Positions 1 through 9,909 of a DNA stretch of 64,000 nt are shown here, in pieces. The notes under the pieces are model-generated. The model was given only the letters and a program-made list of their open reading frames with translations. It ran no database searches and was not told where the DNA came from. Where the stretch lies: positions 1-64,000 of the forward strand of contig CAKUBN010000001.1 of NCBI GenBank assembly GCA_934643185.1, given 5' to 3'. Positions within the stretch are counted from its first letter, which is position 1. Each line of letters opens with the position of its first letter. The position numbers were made by a program, and so were the translations under genes. The stretch comes from an uncultured Eubacteriales bacterium. GTDB lineage: Bacteria; Bacillota; Clostridia; Oscillospirales; Acutalibacteraceae.

Positions 1-74
1 TTCAGGGAAACATCCATGTCGAATTTTTGATTATTCAATTTTGTGTTGGTGTCCAGAATTTGGGGTACGTATCA
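1..74. other. AT-rich DNA ahead of the CRISPR array
   Basis: This stretch is more AT-rich than the rest of the window and holds no convincing gene. Its position on the 5' side of the repeats is where a leader would lie. It joins the array inside a repeat rather than at a repeat start: only the last 10 bases of a repeat follow it. It may therefore be a leader remnant or a rearrangement or assembly junction. Confidence 0.35.
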
Positions 75-1315
75 GGATAGAAATATGTCCTCGTGGGTCT
101 GGGTGCCGTCAGGTCCTTGTCGCCCTCCACCCGGAGGGCGTGGATAGAAATAGCAGTTCAACGGATTTCGTCTTGCTCATGCTGTACGTCGCCCTCCACC
201 CGGAGGGCGTGGATAGAAATCGTTGCCGCTGCCGGGCTTGCACATCGCCCCGCAGCGGTCGCCCTCCACCCGGAGGGCGTGGATAGAAATATGGACTGTG
301 CAATTCGGCAGCCGTGCGCCTTGGTCGCCCTCCACCCGGAGGGCGTGGATAGAAATTGCTATCTTGTAGGTATGGTGCACACCGAGTTTGTCGCCCTCCA
401 CCCGGAGGGCGTGGATAGAAATATATCCCAGCGGACGTGATCTCCGGCAAAGCGACGGTCGCCCTCCACCCGGAGGGCGTGGATAGAAATTATGCTTGAG
501 CATAATAGCGGGAACGCTACTTTGCGGGTCGCCCTCCACCCGGAGGGCGTGGATAGAAATTGACTCACACCAAAGCTCTATGTATGCGCGACCGTCGTCG
601 CCCTCCACCCGGAGGGCGTGGATAGAAATTCCTAAGCACTCAAAGCAAAGCTGTCGGTCATACCGTCGCCCTCCACCCGGAGGGCGTGGATAGAAATCGT
701 GGAAATACATCTACAGGGGATTTTACAAGCCCGTCGCCCTCCACCCGGAGGGCGTGGATAGAAATAACCTTGCTTGTGAACCAGCTTACCATGCTTTGGA
801 GTCGCCCTCCACCCGGAGGGCGTGGATAGAAATATGTCCTCGTGGGTCTGGGTGCCGTCAGGTCCTTGTCGCCCTCCACCCGGAGGGCGTGGATAGAAAT
901 GACGACTCCACCTTCCAGCCGACCCGTCTGATGTGTCGCCCTCCACCCGGAGGGCGTGGATAGAAATATCTGGTCCGCAAGCGCGTACAGCATCGTTACG
1001 GCTGTCGCCCTCCACCCGGAGGGCGTGGATAGAAATAACCCAGAGCATTTGGTTGCGCCAGAGAAAGCACAGGTCGCCCTCCACCCGGAGGGCGTGGATA
1101 GAAATGCCCTGCCGTAGCACGCGCAATGTCTCCACGCCGTAGTCGCCCTCCACCCGGAGGGCGTGGATAGAAATACAAGCTGCAAAGCGATTTCCTGTGC
1201 ATCGCTGCCGTCGTCGCCCTCCACCCGGAGGGCGTGGATAGAAATTATGATTGGGGCGTGATCGCCCAGCATTTTGAAGCGAGTCGCCCTCCACCCGGAG
1301 GGCGCGGGTAGAACG
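75..1315 (+). CRISPR. CRISPR array, type I-C-like repeats
   Basis: Seventeen identical 33-bp repeats start at 119, 188, 258, 324, 390, 458, 528, 597, 665, 733, 801, 868, 935, 1004, 1073, 1142 and 1213. An eighteenth, degenerate repeat lies at 1283-1315, with changes in its last third. Spacers are about 33 to 37 bp. The repeat begins GTCGCCCTCC, has a CCCTCC/GGAGGG stem and ends GGATAGAAAT, the layout of type I-C repeats (GTCGC...GTGGATTGAAAC). This puts the crRNA on the plus strand and the leader on the left, and the decayed right-hand repeat agrees with that. At the left edge only the last 10 bases of a repeat remain (75-84). The first spacer (85-118) is identical to the one at 834-867. No cas gene lies in the window. 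Confidence 0.97.
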
Positions 1316-1520
1316 CAAATCGTAACACTTGACTTTTGGACGTGACATGCCCCCAGTCTGCGAATAAAGCCAAAGATGCGCCGGGCATCAAAACGGCGGA
1401 ACAGCTCGAAAAGCGCTTTCATCGGCTGCGAAAAGCGGCGGATGAGGGCGTTCTTTTGCCGTTAAAACCGGACATTGCAGGACAGTATAGGACATCGGCG
1501 GACAACTTTCGCAAAACCTC

Positions 1521-1549
1521 TTTACAGAACAAACGTTTTTAGTTATAAT
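1521..1549 (+). promoter_or_regulatory. Sigma-A promoter of the HAD phosphatase gene
   Basis: TTTACA at 1521-1526 and a perfect TATAAT at 1544-1549 are 17 bp apart. The start codon follows at 1574 behind a GGGGGCGGC ribosome site. The region 1316-1520, between the array and this promoter, shows no supported gene. Confidence 0.8.
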
Positions 1550-1573
1550 GAGATACAGAAAGGGGGCGGCAGC

Positions 1574-2554
1574 ATGACGGAGAACAGGCCGCGCATGGCG
1601 ATCTGCTACGATTTTGACAAAACACTTTCCCCGGACGACATGCAGACGTTCACGCTCATCCCGTCTTTTGGCATTGATAAAGACAAATTCTGGGCGGAAA
1701 CGGACGCATTCGCGCGGGAAAACAGCATGGAAAGCAACCTTTCGTGGATGTTCATGCTTGTTCGCTATTCACGCTTTCTCGGAAAATCCTTAAAACGCGA
1801 GTATTTTCGGGCCATCGGTGCGCAGGTGGAGCTGTACCGCGGCGTTACGGATTGGTTCGCGCGCACGACAGCGTATGCTGCGCAGCGCGGCATTGAGCTT
1901 GAACACTACATCATTTCTTCGGGTCTTAAAGAAATCATCGAGGGCAGCGCCATCGCGAAGAATTTCAAACGCATTTATGCCTCCTCCTACCTCTACACCA
2001 CGGACGGCGTAGCGGAGTGGCCCGCGCAGGCCATCAATTACACGAACAAGACGCAATTCATTTTCCGCATTGCAAAAGGCTTTTTGGAGGAGTACGACGA
2101 GCGCGTAAACGACAGCATGCCCGAGGAAAACCTGCGCATTCCGTATGAGAACATCGTCTATATCGGCGACAGCGCCACGGACATTCCGTGCATGCGGCTC
2201 GTGAAAAGCAAAGGCGGCTACTCCGTCGGCGTATACGACCCGGAGAAAAATAACCGCGCCAAAGTATACAAACTGTATAATGACAACCGATTAAATTTCT
2301 ACGCGCCCGCCGATTATACAGAACGGAGCAACTTATACCGCTACATGCAGCAGATTATCGACGAAGTCGCCGCGCGGGAACAGATTAAAAGCGAGCGCGA
2401 AATTCTGCGTCAGCCCGCCGAAGCCTACAAAATGCGCTCCATGCTCGAAAAGCTCGAGACCGGCTATCCGGAAAAGCTGACCCCGCAAGAGATTACCGAG
2501 CTGCAAAAGCTGGAAGCGATGATCAAATCGCGCACTCCGGGAGAGATCGATTGA
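1574..2554 (+). CDS. HAD-superfamily phosphatase
   Basis: A 326-residue cytoplasmic protein with the haloacid-dehalogenase signatures in order: DFDKTL near residue 14 (nucleophile and acid Asp), ISSG near 116 (motif II Ser), and GDSATD near 197 (motif IV, Mg-binding Asp). The insert between motifs I and II is helical, as in phosphoserine-phosphatase-like members. The C-terminal about 80 residues are charged and helical, beyond the core fold. The ATG at 1574 is chosen because it follows a strong ribosome site and promoter; upstream in-frame codons have neither. The next gene starts inside its stop codon, so the two are probably co-transcribed. The substrate cannot be told from sequence. Confidence 0.88.
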   Translation: MTENRPRMAICYDFDKTLSPDDMQTFTLIPSFGIDKDKFWAETDAFARENSMESNLSWMFMLVRYSRFLGKSLKREYFRAIGAQVELYRGVTDWFARTTAYAAQRGIELEHYIISSGLKEIIEGSAIAKNFKRIYASSYLYTTDGVAEWPAQAINYTNKTQFIFRIAKGFLEEYDERVNDSMPEENLRIPYENIVYIGDSATDIPCMRLVKSKGGYSVGVYDPEKNNRAKVYKLYNDNRLNFYAPADYTERSNLYRYMQQIIDEVAAREQIKSEREILRQPAEAYKMRSMLEKLETGYPEKLTPQEITELQKLEAMIKSRTPGEID

Positions 2555-3210
2555 TGGATGACGTAAAGTACTTTCCGTACGGCGAAAAAGAGCTCGCTTA
2601 TTTACGGAAAAAGGACAAGAAGCTCTCGGCGGTCATCGACCGCGTGGGGCACATTGAGCGCGCCGTGGACGACGACCTTTTTTCCGCCGTGGTACACCAC
2701 ATCGTGGGGCAACAGATTTCCACAAAGGCGCAGGCAACCGTTTGGGCGCGCGTGCAGTACGCCCTCGGCACGGTCGATGCCGAACACGTTTTGGACTATG
2801 GCGAAGCAAATTTGCAGTCGCTCGGCATTTCGTTCCGCAAGGCGGAATACATCACGGACTTCGCGAAAAAGGTGCATACGGGCGAATTTGATTTAATCAG
2901 CATCGGCGAAAAGCCGGATGAAGAGGTCATCCTCGAGCTCAGCGCGCTCAAGGGCATCGGCGTGTGGACAGCGGAAATGCTGCTTTTATTCTGCCTGCAG
3001 CGCCCGAATGTGTTCAGCTACGGCGACCTCGCCATTTTGCGCGGCATGCGCATGGTCTACCGCCACAAGGAGATCGACCGCGCACGGTTCGAGCGGTACC
3101 GCAAACGTTTTTCGCCGTATTGCAGCATCGCGAGTTTATATTTCTGGGCGGTCTCCGGCGGCGCGCTCCCCGAACTCACCGACCCCGCCGCGCCGAAACC
3201 GAAGAAATAA
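2554..3210 (+). CDS. HhH-GPD DNA glycosylase (3-methyladenine glycosylase type)
   Basis: A 218-residue base-excision repair enzyme of the helix-hairpin-helix GPD superfamily, closest in layout to AlkA-like DNA-3-methyladenine glycosylases without the AlkA N-terminal domain. The hairpin LKGIGVWTAEMLLLF lies near residues 136-150. It is followed by YGDLAILRGM, which supplies the expected catalytic Asp. The N-terminal HHIVGQQIS segment is the conserved AlkA helix that precedes it. There is no 4Fe-4S cysteine loop, so it is not an EndoIII/MutY type. The ATG overlaps the previous stop by one base (TGATG), which suggests translational coupling. The two products may be functionally unrelated. Confidence 0.88.
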   Translation: MDDVKYFPYGEKELAYLRKKDKKLSAVIDRVGHIERAVDDDLFSAVVHHIVGQQISTKAQATVWARVQYALGTVDAEHVLDYGEANLQSLGISFRKAEYITDFAKKVHTGEFDLISIGEKPDEEVILELSALKGIGVWTAEMLLLFCLQRPNVFSYGDLAILRGMRMVYRHKEIDRARFERYRKRFSPYCSIASLYFWAVSGGALPELTDPAAPKPKK

Positions 3211-3232
3211 ACGTACATTTTCGCACGCATAG

Positions 3233-3284
3233 AAAAAGATAGTCTTCCAAAGCGTTTGTTTTGCTTAGAAAGACTATCTTTTTT
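3233..3284. terminator. Bidirectional terminator between convergent genes
   Basis: GATAGTCTT (3238-3246) pairs with AAGACTATC (3270-3278), flanked by an A-run on the left and a T-run on the right. It can end transcription of the glycosylase on plus and of the acetyltransferase on minus. It overlaps the last bases of the acetyltransferase gene. Confidence 0.75.
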
Positions 3285-3738
3285 ATATCGTTTTTATCAT
3301 AACGAAATTCATGAGCCAGACGCCGTAACGCTCTACTTGCTGTTCTTTAATGGCCGCATAGCCGCGCTTTTGGAAGAAGCCTTTTGCGGTCAACGACGCG
3401 TGCGTTGTGACGGTTTTTGTCTCGGCGACGCTTTCAAGCGCGTCACAGATTGCGGCTGCGACGCCCTCGTTCTGGTGGTCTTTGTGGACGTACAGACGGT
3501 CGAGGTAGCCCGCTTTCACGTCTAAATCGCCGAAGCCGATGATTTCACCGTTCTGCTCCGCAATGACGGTTTTATGCGCGCGGAACGATGCGTCCCATGC
3601 GGCTAAATCCACCTTTTCTGTCGCCCAAGCATTCACCTGCTCGGGCGTGTAATCCCGCAGATTTACGGTGTGCACGGTGTCGTAAAACAGCCGCGCCATC
3701 TCCGCGCAGTCCGCCGGTTTGTATTCGCGTAAAAGCAT
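3283..3738 (-). CDS. GNAT-family N-acetyltransferase
   Basis: A 151-residue single-domain protein. It begins LREYKPADCAEMARLFYDTV, the usual first strand and helix of GNAT proteins. It has the acetyl-CoA-binding motif A as YVHKDHQNEGVAAAI (about residues 94-108), where QNEGVA replaces the common QxxGxG/A. The last part (FFQKRGYAAIKEQQVERYGVWLMNFVM) fits motif B and resembles PhnO/YafP-like members. It is a single-gene unit with a GAGGT ribosome site. The acceptor substrate is unknown. Confidence 0.82.
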   Translation of the reverse strand: MLLREYKPADCAEMARLFYDTVHTVNLRDYTPEQVNAWATEKVDLAAWDASFRAHKTVIAEQNGEIIGFGDLDVKAGYLDRLYVHKDHQNEGVAAAICDALESVAETKTVTTHASLTAKGFFQKRGYAAIKEQQVERYGVWLMNFVMIKTI

Positions 3739-3850
3739 ATTTTACCTCGGTTTTGACCCACGCTCCCCCGAACAGGAAACGGAAATTCTTGCCTTTTGTT
3801 TCGACATACCCTTTATTTCTATCCCCGCTCCTGCTTTTGGAGCGACAAAC

Positions 3851-4693
3851 TCAGTCCTTTGGGACTTTGACCCAGATGCCGGGGGTCTTTTCGGCTTCCA
3901 TAAGGGCGCCCCAGGCGCTGATGATGGAGAGCGTCTCGCTGTGCGGGGCAGGGATGGTGCCGTTTTTGAAGAACTCGACGAGCGCCTCAATGAAGTGGCG
4001 GAAGTAATCGGAGCAAATTTCCAGTACGGAATTTTCCGTGGAGCGCGCAATGTTCATCATGAACGGCGAGCCCTTTGCATAGCCGGAAAGCGTTGCGGTG
4101 CGGCCGTCCGCAAAGCGCAGAACGCCGGTGTACACCTCGTCGTTTGTCAGGTGCATGACTTCCGTCGCGGGAGCCTGCATCATCATGAAGATCGGCTCCA
4201 GCTGGTGGATGGCGTAATCCTCAAAACCGTTCGGACCCCATGCATTGACACCCTTGATGTTCGTTTTATCCGCTGACTGATACTCCTCCGCAAAACGCAG
4301 CGCGGAAGACGACCAGCACGGCGTGCCGCTCTGTTCGGCAAGATCGAGCATACGCTTTGCAGCGAAGTGATCCGGCGCGAAGGTTTTATCCACATAGCAG
4401 CGCTTGCCGGAGCGCAGCGCGAGGTTTGCGAGTTCTTCGTGCTTTTTCGGGTCGCGCGGGGCGAGCACGAGCAGAACGTCACTCTTTTCGATGAGCTCCT
4501 CCTGCGTCATCATGCGGGTGAGACCGTATTTTTCGCACCATGCGTCCGTTGTGAGGCCGCCCTCGGGGCTGTCGATTTCAGCCCAGGCGTACACGGCTTC
4601 TACCTCGCCGTTTGAGTAATCGTGCAGCATGTGAACGTAGTTATTGGCGTGCCACTCGTCTAAATAGTAATCGATAAAACCGACTTTAATCAT
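3851..4693 (-). CDS. Gfo/Idh/MocA-type oxidoreductase, divergent
   Basis: A 280-residue NAD(P)-dependent oxidoreductase-like protein. The N-terminus MIKVGFIDYYLDEWHANNY is in the place of the Rossmann strand but lacks a clean GxGxxG. The family EKP motif appears as DKT (YVDKTFAPD), keeping the Lys. The C-terminal alpha/beta domain is short compared with the usual 330-400 residues. The ATG at 4693 is preferred because AGGAG lies just upstream; an in-frame opening extends further but has no ribosome site. Its only clear promoter is its own, so it seems monocistronic. Substrate unknown; it may have diverged from the catalytic family. Confidence 0.7.
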   Translation of the reverse strand: MIKVGFIDYYLDEWHANNYVHMLHDYSNGEVEAVYAWAEIDSPEGGLTTDAWCEKYGLTRMMTQEELIEKSDVLLVLAPRDPKKHEELANLALRSGKRCYVDKTFAPDHFAAKRMLDLAEQSGTPCWSSSALRFAEEYQSADKTNIKGVNAWGPNGFEDYAIHQLEPIFMMMQAPATEVMHLTNDEVYTGVLRFADGRTATLSGYAKGSPFMMNIARSTENSVLEICSDYFRHFIEALVEFFKNGTIPAPHSETLSIISAWGALMEAEKTPGIWVKVPKD

Positions 4694-4762
4694 GCTTTTG
4701 ACTCCTTTAAACTGAATTTCAATACAACTTTCCGGCGTACTTTTCCACCGGTATTCGCGTTC

Positions 4763-4771
4763 ATTATAGCA
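4763..4771 (-). promoter_or_regulatory. Extended -10 promoter for the 3851-4693 gene
   Basis: Read on the minus strand, TGCTATAAT gives a TG-extended perfect -10 (TATAAT at 4768-4763). There is no good -35 at 17 bp, which is common for extended -10 promoters. It lies about 70 bp before the start codon. Confidence 0.6.
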
Positions 4772-4842
4772 CATTCCGCCGTTTTGTACCGCAGTTTTTG
4801 CGAAATTTCGAAAGTTCATGAAAAAAGCAAACCCTTTGTGTG

Positions 4843-4890
4843 AAATATGCAAAAAGCGCCCCGAATGCTCGGAACGCTTTTTGCATATTT
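4843..4890 (-). terminator. Terminator of the ATP synthase operon
   Basis: A perfect 16-bp inverted repeat (4843-4858 with 4875-4890) containing CGCTTTTTGC arms lies just downstream of atpC on the minus strand. It is the only strong hairpin seen after the seven-gene operon. Confidence 0.8.
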
Positions 4891-4915
4891 GGAAATTCGG
4901 TGTGGTTTTGCCGCC

Positions 4916-5322
4916 TTATCTCGCGTTTTTCTTGACGCGCAGGCGGTTGATGGCGCGGGCGAGGTTCGCCTGCGCGGTGCGGTATTCGCGCACGCTGCGC
5001 TTTTGGAGGATGGCCTCCTTCGCCTCATCGGCGGCGCGCTGTGCACGTTTGGCATCGATCTCTTCCGGGTACTCGGCGGAGTCTACGAGCACGAGGACAT
5101 CGTTGCCCTCGACCTTGACCATGCCCTCGGAAACGGCGGCGGTGCGCCAGTCCTTACCCGGTGCGCGGTAGGAGAGCACACCCGGCACGACGGCGGAGAT
5201 CATATTGCTGTGACCCGCCAGAATGCCGTACTGGCCGACCGTTGTGGGCACGACGAGCGACTCGCACTCGCCCTCGAAAAAGACCTTATCAGCTTCAAGC
5301 AGGTGCATCTGAAATGTACGCA

Positions 5323-5323
<1 letters not shown>
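4916..5323 (-). CDS. atpC: ATP synthase F1 subunit epsilon
   Basis: A 135-residue central-stalk subunit that helps couple and inhibit the F1 motor. The N-terminal beta-sandwich (TFQMHLLEADKVFFEGE through VVPTTVGQYGILAGHSNM) is canonical. A C-terminal helical hairpin rich in Ala, Arg and Glu follows from about residue 88. It is the last gene of the minus-strand ATP synthase operon. Its ATG overlaps the atpD stop by one base (TGATG), with GGAGG just upstream, and the operon terminator follows. Confidence 0.95.
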
Positions 5324-6731
<1,408 letters not shown>

Positions 6732-6735
<4 letters not shown>

Positions 6736-7631
6736 GCTTCCTTCCTGTGTTTTTGACGCTGTGCCTTCGCACCGGCGGAGACCTCTGTGATCTCCTGCGT
6801 GATGGCGGCCTGACGCACGCGGTTATATTGCAGGGAAAGCTCTGCGAGGAGCTTTTCCGCGTTGCTGTTGGCGGAATCCATCGCCGTCATGCGGGCATTC
6901 TGCTCGCTGCAGAAGCTATCGATGAGGGCGCTGTAAATGAAGCCCGAAACGTAGCTTTGCATGATGTTGTTGAGAACTGCCTGCACGGAGGGCACGAACT
7001 CGAACGGCGTGGTGACCGCTTTTTCCACCGTATCCGTCTGGAAGTAGGCGCGGTGGAACGGCAGCAGACGCGTGCAGTGTGCAGCGGATGTGAGGCTGTT
7101 CTCCATATCGGTATAAATAACGAAAATTTTCTGGAAATCCCCGCGGTCGTAGCCCTCGAGCAGGATGCCGCAGATCTCTCTTGCGCGCTGCATCGTCGGG
7201 TTCTGTGCCGTATAGAGGAAGCTGTGCTCCATGGGGATGTTGTGCTGCGTAAAGAAGTGGCGGCCGTATTCGCCTACAACGTAGAGCTTTGTATCAGGGT
7301 GCTCGTCGAGCATATGCATGGCTTCCTTGATGACGTTCTGGTTGTATGCGCCCGCGAGGCCCTTATCCGCCGTGATGACGAGGCACGCGTAGGTGCCCTC
7401 AAGCGGCGGCTCGCCCTCGGGGGGATAGAAATAGCGGCTGTCCACGTCGTTCTGGGTACGGAAGATACGCTTGATCTCCGTGCGCAGCGCCTCGAAATAC
7501 GGGCGCGTGCGGTCCAAATCGTTGCGTGCTTTACGCAACTTTGTGGAAGCGATAAGGTACATGGCGTTTGTGATCTTACGCGTATCCTTAACGCTTTCGA
7601 TTCTGGTTTTGATCTCTTTTGTATTAGCCAT
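6732..7631 (-). CDS. atpG: ATP synthase F1 subunit gamma
   Basis: The 299-residue rotor shaft. Both family ends are present: MANTKEIKTRIESVKDTRKI with the MYLIASTKLRKA helix at the N-terminus, and the C-terminal helix MTAMDSANSNAEKLLAELS followed by RQAAITQEITEVSAGA. The central Rossmann-like domain contains ITADKGLAGAYNQNV. AAAGGCGG lies about nine bases before the ATG. It is slightly longer than the usual 285-290 residues, with a basic tail (KAQRQKHRKEA). Confidence 0.96.
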
Positions 7632-7655
7632 AGCGAAAACCGCCTTTCTGAGCGC

Positions 7656-9413
7656 TTACGCGTTCTGCGGGTTTTCCGCCTTGTACTTTTCGAGGAATTC
7701 CTTTGCGGTCTTCAGGATCTCTTCGCGGTCGGGGTCGGAAAGCTGACCGGTGGTGTCTACGCGGCGGCAGACATCGTTCATGTTCTGCTCGGCGTACTTG
7801 ATGAGCTCCGTGTGGAAACGGCCCATATCGTCAAGCGGGACATCCTGCATGACGTGGTGCAGGGCGGAGACGAGCGTGATGACCTGGTCGTGCTGGCTCA
7901 TCGGATGGTACTGCGGCTGACGCAGCAGACGCATGAGGCTCTGGCCGTAGGTGAGCTGGCGCTTGGTGGTCTCATCGAGGTCGCTGGAGAACTGGGTGAA
8001 GACTTCCATTTCGCGGTACTGGGCGAGATCCAGTCGGATGCCGCCGGCTGCCTTCTTCATGGCCTTGGTCTGGGCGTCGCCGCCGACACGGGAAACCGAA
8101 AGACCGACGTTGACTGCCGGACGCTGGCCGGAGAAGAACAGGTCGCTCTCAAGGAAGATCTGACCGTCTGTGATGGAAATGATGTTCGTCGGGATGTAAG
8201 CGGAAACGTCGCCCGCCTGCGTTTCAACAATCGGCAATGCCGTCATGCTGCCGCCGCCGAGTGCATCGGAAAGATGCGCGGAACGCTCCAACAAACGGGA
8301 ATGCAGGTAGAAAACGTCACCCGGATACGCTTCACGACCCGGAGAACGCTCCAAAAGCAGGCTCAGTGCACGATACGCAATGGCGTGCTTTGAAAGGTCA
8401 TCGTACACGATGAGGACATCTCTGCCCTGATACATGAAGTGCTCGCCGAGTGCGCAGCCGGCATACGGTGCGATGTATTGCAAGGAAGCCGGGTCACTGG
8501 CAGATGCGTTGACGACGATGGTGTAATCCATGGCGCCGCGGCGCTTTAAGGTCTCCACAAGCTGTGCAACGGAGCTGGACTTCTGACCGATGGCGACATA
8601 GATGCAAACGACGTTCTTGCCCTTCTGGTTCAAAATGGTATCGAGCGCGACGGCGGTTTTACCGGTCTGGCGGTCGCCGATGATAAGCTCACGCTGGCCG
8701 CGGCCAATCGGGAACATGGAATCGATGGCGAGAAGGCCGGTTTCCATAGGCGCGTTGACCGGCTGGCGGTCGATGATGCCCGGTGCGGGGCACTCGATGG
8801 GGCGGTAGCCCTCGGCGCTGATGTCACCCTTGCCGTCGATCGGCGTGCCGAGTGCATCGACAACACGGCCGAGGAAGCCGTCGCCGACCGGGATACCGGC
8901 GGTCTTGCCGCTTCTGCGCACAAGGCTGCCCTCGGTGATCTCGGCATCGTCGCCAAAGAGGACGCAGCCGATCTCATTGCGGCGCAGGTCCTGCACCATG
9001 CCCTTAACGCCGGAGGAGAACAGGAGAATCTCGCCGTAGGCGGCATGCTCAAGGCCACTGACAACGGCGATCTCATCGCCAACGGTGAGAACCGTACCGG
9101 TCTCTTCCGCTTCTGCGGACGGGGTAAAATCTTCAACGGCTTCCTTCATCAGCGGGATAACGGAATCGCTGCCGGACTTTAACGCCTTTAGCTTTTCTTC
9201 AAACTGGCGCAGACGGCTTTTGAGGCTCCAATCGTACACATCGGTGCCGACGGTAAGCGTGAAGCCGTTCAGCATTTTATCTTCTTCAAAGGTGAGCGGA
9301 ATCTCACAGCCATAGGTACGCAGCAGGAATTCCGCAAAGCGCTTTTCCTGTTCGGCATCCGGGCGGCGGCTGCCGCGGAGAACGGCTACAGCCTTTTCAT
9401 CTGCATTACGCAT
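7656..9413 (-). CDS. atpA: ATP synthase F1 subunit alpha with delta-like N-terminal extension
   Basis: The 585-residue nucleotide-binding subunit; usual length is about 500-510. The alpha part is complete: barrel ETGTVLTVGDEIAVVSGL near 104-121, Walker A GDRQTGKT at 246-253 (about 77 residues later than in E. coli), ALPIVETQAGDVSAYIPTN, and a normal C-terminal helical domain. Residues 1-80 are extra. Within them EEDKMLNGFTLTVGTDVYD...SLKSRLRQFEEKL strongly resembles the end of the delta subunit (DxxLxGGFxLxxGxxxxDxSVxxxLxxL). The ATG at 9413 overlaps atpF by eight bases and has GAGGGGAG six bases upstream, so the extension appears to be translated. No separate atpH exists in the operon. A fused peripheral-stalk module is inferred. 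Confidence 0.93.
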   Translation of the reverse strand: MRNADEKAVAVLRGSRRPDAEQEKRFAEFLLRTYGCEIPLTFEEDKMLNGFTLTVGTDVYDWSLKSRLRQFEEKLKALKSGSDSVIPLMKEAVEDFTPSAEAEETGTVLTVGDEIAVVSGLEHAAYGEILLFSSGVKGMVQDLRRNEIGCVLFGDDAEITEGSLVRRSGKTAGIPVGDGFLGRVVDALGTPIDGKGDISAEGYRPIECPAPGIIDRQPVNAPMETGLLAIDSMFPIGRGQRELIIGDRQTGKTAVALDTILNQKGKNVVCIYVAIGQKSSSVAQLVETLKRRGAMDYTIVVNASASDPASLQYIAPYAGCALGEHFMYQGRDVLIVYDDLSKHAIAYRALSLLLERSPGREAYPGDVFYLHSRLLERSAHLSDALGGGSMTALPIVETQAGDVSAYIPTNIISITDGQIFLESDLFFSGQRPAVNVGLSVSRVGGDAQTKAMKKAAGGIRLDLAQYREMEVFTQFSSDLDETTKRQLTYGQSLMRLLRQPQYHPMSQHDQVITLVSALHHVMQDVPLDDMGRFHTELIKYAEQNMNDVCRRVDTTGQLSDPDREEILKTAKEFLEKYKAENPQNA

Positions 9414-9894
9414 TCGGCTCTCCCCTCTCTGCCTGATCGAGGAACGCGTCATACGGATCGCCATCTTTATAAACAAGCTTCTTGGTCGCTTCCATAGCGA
9501 GCTCGGTAAGCTCCTTCTGTGCGTCTGCGATCATCTTATCATGTACACGGGCGGCATCCTTCTGCGCATCGGCGACGATCTTATCCGCCTGTGCATGGGC
9601 ATCGGAAAGCTGCTGCTGTACGCTGCGGTCGAGCTCTTTTTGCGCTTCGGTTCTCTTTGCGCTGATCTCGCCCTCAACGGACTTGAGCTGCTCCTGATAA
9701 TCCGCCTTGATCTTTTCGGCGGAATCGAGTTCACTTTGGGCCTTCTGTGCCATTTCGGCATAATGCGCTTCGCGCTTTGCCATGAAGTTCTTGACCGGCT
9801 TGTACAAAAGGAAATACAGGCCGCCGAACAAAATGACGAAATTCAGTACATGCAGCAAAATCTGCTGCCAATCAATATTCAGTGGGATGTTCAC
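9406..9894 (-). CDS. atpF: ATP synthase Fo subunit b
   Basis: The 162-residue peripheral-stalk subunit. One N-terminal membrane segment (IDWQQILLHVLNFVILFGGLYFLLYKPV) is followed by a long charged coiled coil rich in Ala, Glu, Lys and Gln. The GTG at 9894 gives AGGAG the usual 10-base spacing; an alternative GTG at 9903 would add three residues but sits almost on the ribosome site. In other operons delta (atpH) would follow; here the next gene is the extended alpha, which overlaps it. The C-terminal tail (YKDGDPYDAFLDQAERG) is the part expected to meet delta. Confidence 0.92.
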   Translation of the reverse strand: MNIPLNIDWQQILLHVLNFVILFGGLYFLLYKPVKNFMAKREAHYAEMAQKAQSELDSAEKIKADYQEQLKSVEGEISAKRTEAQKELDRSVQQQLSDAHAQADKIVADAQKDAARVHDKMIADAQKELTELAMEATKKLVYKDGDPYDAFLDQAERGEPNA

Positions 9895-9909
9895 GATCTG
9901 CACTCTCCT

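Noticed and set aside
93..1422. Open frames across the CRISPR array giving repetitive peptides (SPSTRRAWIEI, FYPRPPGGGR, ISIHALRVEGD)
   Set aside because: They are translations of the 33-bp repeat, which has a length divisible by three; they have no start signals of their own and occur on both strands.
1336..1542. A 68-residue frame between the CRISPR array and the HAD gene
   Set aside because: No ribosome site, no recognisable domain, and its end runs through the promoter of the next gene.
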